From positions 1-5,533 of the forward strand of contig JAEDFX010000128.1 of the NCBI GenBank assembly GCA_016297805.1: 5,533 nt of DNA. The letters run 5' to 3'. Source of the DNA: Treponema sp. Lineage in GTDB: Bacteria > Spirochaetota > Spirochaetia > Treponematales > Treponemataceae. The position numbers and the translations under genes were made by a program. Below the pieces are notes generated by a model, which was not told where the DNA came from, did no database searches, and saw only the letters and a program-made list of their open reading frames with translations. Positions 1-3,970 of this stretch are shown piece after piece (the stretch's first letter is position 1; the number at the start of each line of letters is the position of its first letter).

Positions 1-52
1 GGAGCAAGATAGATAGAACAGCTTGTTCTGCAAAATATTGAAAAAAGCAAGG

Positions 53-99
53 ATTTCTCAGCGATAAGTCACTTTTTTTGACAGTTATCGCTGAGGAAT
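53..99 (-). terminator. Long inverted repeat, possible transcription terminator of the operon
   Basis: An 11-bp perfect inverted repeat (57-67 with 85-95, CTCAGCGATAA) extends outward through one mismatch to 53-99. Inside it, after a two-base bulge, a further four pairs (68-71 with 79-82) close a seven-base loop. It begins about 40 bp after the last stop codon. On the minus strand a run of six T follows only after six other bases (positions 41-46 on the plus strand), so it is not a textbook intrinsic terminator. The T run in the plus-strand loop and ATTTTT at 107-112 are also possible in the other direction, so it might serve convergent genes. A second small inverted repeat (15-20 with 24-29) lies further on. 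The rest of 1-139 shows no gene. Confidence 0.5.
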
Positions 100-139
100 A
101 AAGGGGATTTTTACACCTTACTGTTTTTGTTATTTTTTA

Positions 140-1276
140 TTATGCAACCTGTTCTCTAGTTAGATGCAATAAAATACGTACTTTTTCTTTTAGATCAGGA
201 CTTTTAATATCTCTTACAGTATCTATGCTTTCTTCACTAGGTTCTGCATTGTTTTTTGCTAATAAATCTAAAATATATAAAGATTCATCAATTTGTCTAG
301 TTTTAATATCTTCATCATAAACAGTGGAAACTTCAAAAAAAGATATTGTTCCTAATACACTATCAAGAGCTGTCGAGTATTCTAATTCATCAATACAATC
401 TCGCATAATTGATTGATAATTTACATTTGCACCCTTTTTTATAAGGTATTTACACAAAAATCGTTTTTCCTTAAATAATAAATCATTTTCTGGTTGAATA
501 TCACATGCCAAGATAAGCGGTGAATTAAGTTTTTGTTCATTATCAATCGTTGGGACATAATTTACATCAGCATTCCATTCTTCAATCAAATAATATGCAA
601 GTTTTATAAGACCAAGTTTTAATGCTTCCATTAATGGAGTTTCATCCATGGATAAAGTCTCATTTACATCAAAATGCTTTTCCAACAGAAATTTGATTAT
701 TCCCAAATATTTATTATGAATATCATCTTCAGAAGTGTATACATCACCATGACTTGAAAAATCATAGTCATGATTTTTTCGATAATCATTAAGGTCACTG
801 GAATATTTACATATTACTTTTGATAGCAAAGAATCACCATATTTGTCATATAAATTAAATTTTCCATAATCCCAAAGAAATTCTAACATTTTAACATTAT
901 GCACATCACAGACAAATATAGAATAGTCGTCTTCCTCTCCAGAATCTATCAATTCTTTGGCTTTTTCTATATCCCCAAACTCTATTGCAGTCCACATACC
1001 CATATAATTTCTATCGCCATCATAAGGAACTATTGTATCATAGCTTCCAAAATCAGAAGTTATAATAACATCAGTTTCATTTTCATCCATTGCCGGGGTA
1101 ACCTCAGAAATATTTCCAATTTTGGTTCCACACTCTGGGCAAAACTTTGGAGTTCCAGTTAGTTTTGATCCACATTCAGGGCAGAATTTTGGTGCATCAA
1201 CTAATTTTGTTCCGCATTCTTCGCAGAACTTACTTGTGTCTTTATTTTCATGATTGCATTTTGGACAGATTTTCAT
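140..1276 (-). CDS. Zinc-knuckle and ankyrin-repeat protein, 378 aa
   Basis: The N-terminus (1-50) has four CxxC knuckles (Cys4/7, 18/21, 32/35, 46/49) almost identical to those of the 259-aa protein. An acidic linker follows (about 55-90). From about 94 to 346 there are roughly five or six degenerate ankyrin repeats. The clearest are DETPLMEALKLGLIKLAYYL (211-230) ending NADVNYV, SPLILACDI (252-260) leading to FLCKYLIKKGANVNYQS (273-289), and STALDSVL (301-308) leading to SLYILDLLAKNNAEPS (332-347). One further unit (146-208) ends in IIKFLLEKHFDVNE and carries an Asp/His/Tyr-rich insertion at about 160-188. Ankyrin repeats bind other proteins, so this is probably a cytoplasmic binding or recognition subunit. 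No signal peptide, membrane span or catalytic motif is visible. The start is supported by GGAG seven bases upstream. It is the last gene of the run, 34 bp after the 92-aa gene, with a likely terminator beyond it. Composition is very AT-rich. Confidence 0.92.
   Translation of the reverse strand: MKICPKCNHENKDTSKFCEECGTKLVDAPKFCPECGSKLTGTPKFCPECGTKIGNISEVTPAMDENETDVIITSDFGSYDTIVPYDGDRNYMGMWTAIEFGDIEKAKELIDSGEEDDYSIFVCDVHNVKMLEFLWDYGKFNLYDKYGDSLLSKVICKYSSDLNDYRKNHDYDFSSHGDVYTSEDDIHNKYLGIIKFLLEKHFDVNETLSMDETPLMEALKLGLIKLAYYLIEEWNADVNYVPTIDNEQKLNSPLILACDIQPENDLLFKEKRFLCKYLIKKGANVNYQSIMRDCIDELEYSTALDSVLGTISFFEVSTVYDEDIKTRQIDESLYILDLLAKNNAEPSEESIDTVRDIKSPDLKEKVRILLHLTREQVA
1127..1276 (-). repeat. 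Zinc-knuckle module, copy 2 of a dispersed duplication (other copy 2274-2423)
   Basis: The first 50 codons of the ankyrin gene align without gaps with those of the 259-aa gene. All eight cysteines are kept, as are the blocks KFCEECGTKLV, APKFCPECG and GTPKFCPECG. The tails after this point are unrelated, so only the head module is shared. Confidence 0.85.
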
Positions 1277-1283
1277 TACTTTT

Positions 1284-1287
1284 CTCC
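1284..1287 (-). promoter_or_regulatory. Ribosome binding site GGAG for the 378-aa gene
   Basis: GGAG lies seven bases before the ATG at 1274-1276. An out-of-frame ATG overlaps the GGAG itself (1287-1289), so it cannot use this site. This fixes the start at the conserved MKIC of the zinc-knuckle head. Confidence 0.7.
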
Positions 1288-1310
1288 ATATGTAAAATTG
1301 TATATGATAT

Positions 1311-1589
1311 TTACATCCATTTTATTTCGATATGATTACCTCCAAAACAAGTACATAATGCAAAATTGTTTTTTGACAATTCAAACTGATTAAACTTTAC
1401 TTCGAACTCTGATTGTCCTTCTAATAAGCTTATAATCTCAGGTTCTTCAAAAACCAAGAAAAAAGTTTCTTCAACCTTTTTTACAATAACTTTTGTTTTT
1501 TCAGTTTGGAAATTACCAATCTGCACTGTAGCAAGCTCTTTCTGATTTTTTTTTATATTATCTAAATAATTTACTATTTCATTTCCCAT
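1311..1589 (-). CDS. Small uncharacterised protein, 92 aa
   Basis: I do not recognise this gene. It has a well-placed ribosome binding site and an ATG start. It fits between its neighbours without overlap, with 54 bp before and 34 bp after, which supports it as real. The N-terminus (about 1-20) looks helical and amphipathic (MGNEIVNYLDNIKKNQKEL). The rest alternates hydrophobic and polar residues as in beta strands: KTKVIVKKVEETFFLVFEE (32-50), then EFEVKFNQFEL (61-71) and FALCTCFGGNHIEIKW (76-91). There are two cysteines in CTC, and no signal peptide or membrane segment. Size and position between two genes with the same zinc-knuckle head would suit a partner, inhibitor or immunity-type protein, but nothing in its own sequence proves this. 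Confidence 0.75.
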   Translation of the reverse strand: MGNEIVNYLDNIKKNQKELATVQIGNFQTEKTKVIVKKVEETFFLVFEEPEIISLLEGQSEFEVKFNQFELSKNNFALCTCFGGNHIEIKWM

Positions 1590-1597
1590 AATTCATT

Positions 1598-1603
1598 TCC
1601 TTT
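1598..1603 (-). promoter_or_regulatory. Ribosome binding site AAAGGA for the 92-aa gene
   Basis: AAAGGA lies eight bases before the ATG at 1587-1589 in an otherwise A/T-rich 54-bp spacer. It supports this ATG as the start of the small gene. Confidence 0.6.
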
Positions 1604-1643
1604 AAATACATATTTTTGCAATGATTATTCAGAAAAAAAAAGA

Positions 1644-2423
1644 CTATATGATTGCGTAAATTTCTTCCAAACAATCTTTCAAAGCTGGAATGTTATAGAA
1701 TCCACCTTCAATTGATATATCTCCGATTCCATTCAATCCTCTTCCACAGCCCTCTGTTCCCTCAAATGTTATTTTTTTTCCATTTGATTTCATTCGTCCC
1801 ATCTTATTATAAGGAACCTTCCACCATGCTCCTGTCGATTTTTCATACATAGCAGAGGTTGTAAATACCAAACCATTTTTTCCTTTTCCAAAAACAGTTA
1901 TATCAATAAATCCAAGTATTTCAGATTGGCTTATGTCCTTTGCAATATTTGCTCTAACATTCTGAAATACTTGTGAATATTTTGAATCTTGTACGGCAAC
2001 AGCTCGATACCATGTACTCGTATCTGTAGAAATAACATCAATATATTTATCTACAATCTTTCTAATTTTTTCCTCAGTAGTTTCATCGTCTTCATATTCA
2101 TCTTCATCTACATATTCTTCATAATCATCAGATTCAGAATCATCTTCATTGTATGAATAATCTTCATCTTCAGTATCATAAGACTCTACTATCTCGTCAT
2201 CTGTTTCATATGAATTATCTTCATATTCAGTAGAATAATCCTCATCATTTTTTTCACCTGAAAGAAGGCTAAAACCGCATTCAGGACAGAACTTTGGTGT
2301 TCCTTCTAGTTTTATTCCACATTCAGGACAAAATTTTGGTGCTTCAACTAATTTTGTTCCACACTCTTCACAAAACTTTCCTGAGTCGCTATTCTCATGA
2401 CCACAATTTTGACAAATTTTCAT
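1644..2423 (-). CDS. Four-knuckle zinc-ribbon protein with acidic linker and possible PH-like C-terminal domain, 259 aa
   Basis: Three regions are visible. Residues 1-50 hold four CxxC knuckles (Cys4/7, 18/21, 32/35, 46/49), each of the last three in the form KFCxECG; they should bind two zinc ions. Residues 57-118 form a low-complexity linker dominated by Asp, Glu, Ser and Tyr, almost without basic residues and surely disordered. From about 119 a globular domain begins with a helix. Several beta strands follow (for example GFIDITVFGKGKNGLVFTT at 171-189, WWKVPYNKM at 200-208, KKITFEG at 216-222 and ISIEGGFYN at 236-244), and a final helix (245-259). Strands capped by a C-terminal helix suggest a PH-like fold, but only as a guess. 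The N-terminal module is nearly the same as in the 378-aa ankyrin protein encoded two genes downstream. No enzyme motif is seen. The product is probably a cytoplasmic adaptor. The gene lies 31 bp after its upstream neighbour. Confidence 0.9.
   Translation of the reverse strand: MKICQNCGHENSDSGKFCEECGTKLVEAPKFCPECGIKLEGTPKFCPECGFSLLSGEKNDEDYSTEYEDNSYETDDEIVESYDTEDEDYSYNEDDSESDDYEEYVDEDEYEDDETTEEKIRKIVDKYIDVISTDTSTWYRAVAVQDSKYSQVFQNVRANIAKDISQSEILGFIDITVFGKGKNGLVFTTSAMYEKSTGAWWKVPYNKMGRMKSNGKKITFEGTEGCGRGLNGIGDISIEGGFYNIPALKDCLEEIYAII
2070..2255 (-). other. Acidic low-complexity linker coding region
   Basis: On the plus strand this stretch is full of short TCATCT/TCTTCA/ATATTC units. On the coding strand these give runs of Asp, Glu, Ser and Tyr. 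The encoded segment (residues 57-118 of the 259-aa protein) is highly negative and should be unfolded. Such repetitive DNA is prone to length change by slippage in multiples of three, so linker length may vary between strains. Confidence 0.75.
2274..2423 (-). repeat. Zinc-knuckle module, copy 1 of a dispersed duplication (other copy 1127-1276)
   Basis: The first 50 codons of the 259-aa gene match the first 50 codons of the 378-aa gene without gaps. Within it, 2317-2378 differs from 1170-1231 at 7 of 62 bases by my hand alignment, and most of the differences are at third codon positions. This points to common descent of the DNA followed by selection on the protein. Similarity ends near residue 50. 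Confidence 0.85.
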
Positions 2424-2433
2424 TTTTCATGTT

Positions 2434-2438
2434 CTCCT
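2434..2438 (-). promoter_or_regulatory. Ribosome binding site AGGAG for the 259-aa gene
   Basis: AGGAG lies ten bases before the ATG at 2421-2423, which is longer than usual. An out-of-frame ATG at 2428-2430 is only three bases from the site and would end at TGA after eleven codons. The downstream ATG is preferred because it opens directly into the conserved MKICxxC zinc-knuckle start shared with the 378-aa protein. Confidence 0.6.
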
Positions 2439-2454
2439 AATTCTAATAATATAT

Positions 2455-3411
2455 TTATAGTTTTGCCCCGCACTGCGTACAAAACTTTATTTCAGATATA
2501 ATTTTTTTTCCGCAATTTAAGCATTGCAGATTTTGGGTAGTGTATTTATGTGCTGAAGGCAAGACATTTCGCATGTTCTTTTTTATCTGCTCTTTGACTT
2601 GTGGAATCAAATGCTCAGATTCTTCTGTCAGTTCACCGTTTTTTGAAAGAATCGGAGTGTCGAGTACGGCTTTTATCGTTCCTGCCAGTGCGAATGTTGC
2701 CGCTACAGTGTGCTTTTGACTTAATGAAAAACATTGGTAATTTCCCTTGTGCTCTTGTATGGCACTTGCCGTTTGAGTCACGAGAGGAGTAAAGAGGGAA
2801 TCAAGACGGACAAGCAAATTGTAAAACATATTGCTCCGTCTGCGGATTCCGTCACAGACAAGCCCAGCGTTGTTTAGTTCTTCTGCAGCTCGTTTTGCTT
2901 CTGCAAGGTTGGCGTATGCTTTGTCTTTTTGAGATTTTGCTTTTGCTAACATGACAATATTTCCTAAGCCAAAAGCTGCGCCGCCCGCAACAATACTTCC
3001 TAACCCACTAAAAGCCCCTAATGTCAATAATCCTCCCCCCATTACAGACAAACTGCCCCCGACTATCAGAGTGGATATTTTGTCTTTCATTTCTTTTAAT
3101 TCGATAATTGAATTTTGATTTATTCTGAATCTTCCCAGTTCGTTCAAATCAACTGCATTTTGAAGTTCCACATTTTTCAGTTTTTCAACAGTGGTAATAA
3201 AATTTGCTATACTTGTTCCTAAGACAAATACTTTTTTGCTCCCCAAGGCAGAAAGAGCTTCCGAGCAAGCACTCTCACGAAAATCAAAATTATGTTTAGC
3301 ATCAGTAAGGATGCTATTTGCCTGCTCATTTGTGACTTTTGCTTCTAATTTATCTGATTCCACTTTAGCTCCCACTACAGCTGGAATAATAAATAACAAT
3401 GGTAATGGCAT
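2455..3411 (-). CDS. Predicted membrane-associated protein with C-terminal zinc ribbon, 318 aa
   Basis: The N-terminus is a short uncharged hydrophobic stretch (2-14, PLPLLFIIPAVVG), too short for a confident signal peptide. A helical region follows (15-110). Residues 112-156 are strongly hydrophobic and glycine-rich (for example VGGSLSVMGGGLLTLGAFSG and IVAGGAAFGLGNIVMLA), enough for one or two membrane segments or a glycine-zipper hairpin. Next comes an Ala/Lys/Glu-rich helix (158-180) and a conserved-looking AGLVCDGIRRRSNMFYNLL at 182-200. An alanine-rich helix and VLDTPILSKNGELTEESE follow (about 236-266). I recall this middle-to-end layout from uncharacterised proteins near TerB-like genes, but cannot check it. 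The C-terminus (297-314) is a four-cysteine zinc ribbon, Cys297-x2-Cys300-x10-Cys311-x2-Cys314, ending GAKL. It starts 10 bp after the TerB-like gene. Its GC content is clearly higher than that of the two zinc-ribbon genes downstream. It probably anchors a complex to the membrane, with the ribbon in the cytoplasm; this is inference. Confidence 0.88.
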   Translation of the reverse strand: MPLPLLFIIPAVVGAKVESDKLEAKVTNEQANSILTDAKHNFDFRESACSEALSALGSKKVFVLGTSIANFITTVEKLKNVELQNAVDLNELGRFRINQNSIIELKEMKDKISTLIVGGSLSVMGGGLLTLGAFSGLGSIVAGGAAFGLGNIVMLAKAKSQKDKAYANLAEAKRAAEELNNAGLVCDGIRRRSNMFYNLLVRLDSLFTPLVTQTASAIQEHKGNYQCFSLSQKHTVAATFALAGTIKAVLDTPILSKNGELTEESEHLIPQVKEQIKKNMRNVLPSAHKYTTQNLQCLNCGKKIISEIKFCTQCGAKL

Positions 3412-3417
3412 CTGTTT

Positions 3418-3423
3418 CCCCTT
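3418..3423 (-). promoter_or_regulatory. Ribosome binding site AAGGGG for the 318-aa gene
   Basis: The minus strand reads TAAGGGGAAACAGATG. The TAA stop of the TerB-like gene runs directly into a purine-rich AAGGGG placed six bases before the ATG at 3409-3411. The core is GGGG rather than GGAG, so it is somewhat weaker than the other sites in the window. Coupling to the upstream gene would help initiation. Confidence 0.6.
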
Positions 3424-3958
3424 ATCCTAACTGCACTAGTGTGGAAATCTGCTTATGTAATGATTTCTGCGTTAGTTCTAGTTCTGTATATATTTTGTTT
3501 CTTTTCCCACTTTGCTCTAATGAATCCAAGAATTCTTTTTCTTGTTGAACAGAAAGTAAGGATTTTGCCGTATCTTCCATTTCAAGCACATAGGATTTAC
3601 CGAGATTCATATTTTTTGCAAATAGATGTACAAGACGTTGCTCCGCTTTAGAATATGAAGAATCAGAAAATCCTAAATTTATGAGTGTCCAAAGTACCGT
3701 TCGGTTGTGAACCGTGTTGCCTTTTTTTGTATTGTCCTGTGAATACTTTTCAAACTGATGGCGGATAATTGTCTCTCGGTCGTTGTCGCTGTAGGCACTT
3801 GCAATAATGCTCATCGTATTTCTACCCACTTCCTTAATATCTGCATCATCATAGCCTTCGTGCTTCATTATCGAAGAAAACAAATTATGTTCCCGAACCG
3901 TCACTCTGCCTCCTAGTGCTAAAAATAAGTATATTAAACAAAAATCCTGTTTATTCAC
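3422..3958 (-). CDS. TerB-like helical protein, 178 aa
   Basis: A small, almost entirely helical protein. The hydrophobic N-terminal helix (about 5-17) has too few apolar residues to be a convincing membrane span. Residues 87-145 show the pattern of the TerB (tellurite-resistance B) fold: a hydrophobic helix TVLWTLINLGFSD, an acidic/serine turn DSSYSKAEQRLVHLF in which the Glu is characteristic, then NMNLGKSYVLEMEDTA. TerB domains bind metal ions or act as scaffolds at the inner membrane face in Ter stress and phage-resistance systems. The double acidic metal site of classical TerB is not obvious here, so metal binding is uncertain. The C-terminus (about 145-175) is charged and may form a short coiled coil. 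The start is GTG, chosen because GGAG lies six bases upstream and no in-frame ATG fits better. It sits between two genes with glycine-rich hydrophobic segments, with gaps of 9 and 10 bp, so its products probably work with theirs. Family assignment is by pattern only. Confidence 0.85.
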   Translation of the reverse strand: MNKQDFCLIYLFLALGGRVTVREHNLFSSIMKHEGYDDADIKEVGRNTMSIIASAYSDNDRETIIRHQFEKYSQDNTKKGNTVHNRTVLWTLINLGFSDSSYSKAEQRLVHLFAKNMNLGKSYVLEMEDTAKSLLSVQQEKEFLDSLEQSGKRNKIYTELELTQKSLHKQISTLVQLG

Positions 3959-3964
3959 ATTTTT

Positions 3965-3970
3965 CTCCTA
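3965..3970 (-). promoter_or_regulatory. Ribosome binding site TAGGAG for the GTG-started TerB-like gene
   Basis: On the minus strand this reads TAGGAG. The TAG is the stop codon of the preceding gene and GGAG is the Shine-Dalgarno core, with six bases before GTG at 3956-3958. An ATG overlaps the GTG by two bases (3958-3960), but it is in another frame and is followed at once by TGA. The site therefore decides for the GTG start and suggests translational coupling. Confidence 0.75.

Noticed and set aside
101..119. Small inverted repeat AAGG...CCTT near the end of the operon
   Set aside because: Only four outer pairs with mismatches inside, so it is much weaker than the hairpin at 53-99.
899..1335. 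Two overlapping plus-strand open frames of 87 and 62 codons
   Set aside because: They are antisense to the zinc-knuckle/ankyrin gene, overlap each other, and are rich in Ile, Phe, Ser and His as expected for shadows of AT-rich coding DNA.
1590..1643. Possible promoter in the AT-rich spacer before the 92-aa gene
   Set aside because: A TTGCAA and a TATTTA-like box are present, but their spacing is far too short for a -35/-10 pair. AT-rich spacers give such matches by chance.
2070..2255. Short TCATCT-like units seen as a possible CRISPR or tandem-repeat array
   Set aside because: The units are irregular, have no spacers of constant length, and are fully explained by codons for Asp, Glu, Ser and Tyr in the acidic linker.
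2389..2430. Short out-of-frame ORF of eleven codons starting at the ATG at 2428-2430
   Set aside because: Only three bases separate it from the AGGAG, which is too close for efficient initiation, and it overlaps the start of the 259-aa gene. A regulatory role cannot be excluded but is not supported.
3191..3651. Plus-strand open frames of 79 and 70 codons
   Set aside because: They are antisense to the 318-aa and TerB-like genes, which have ribosome binding sites and plausible folds. The plus frames show no domain.
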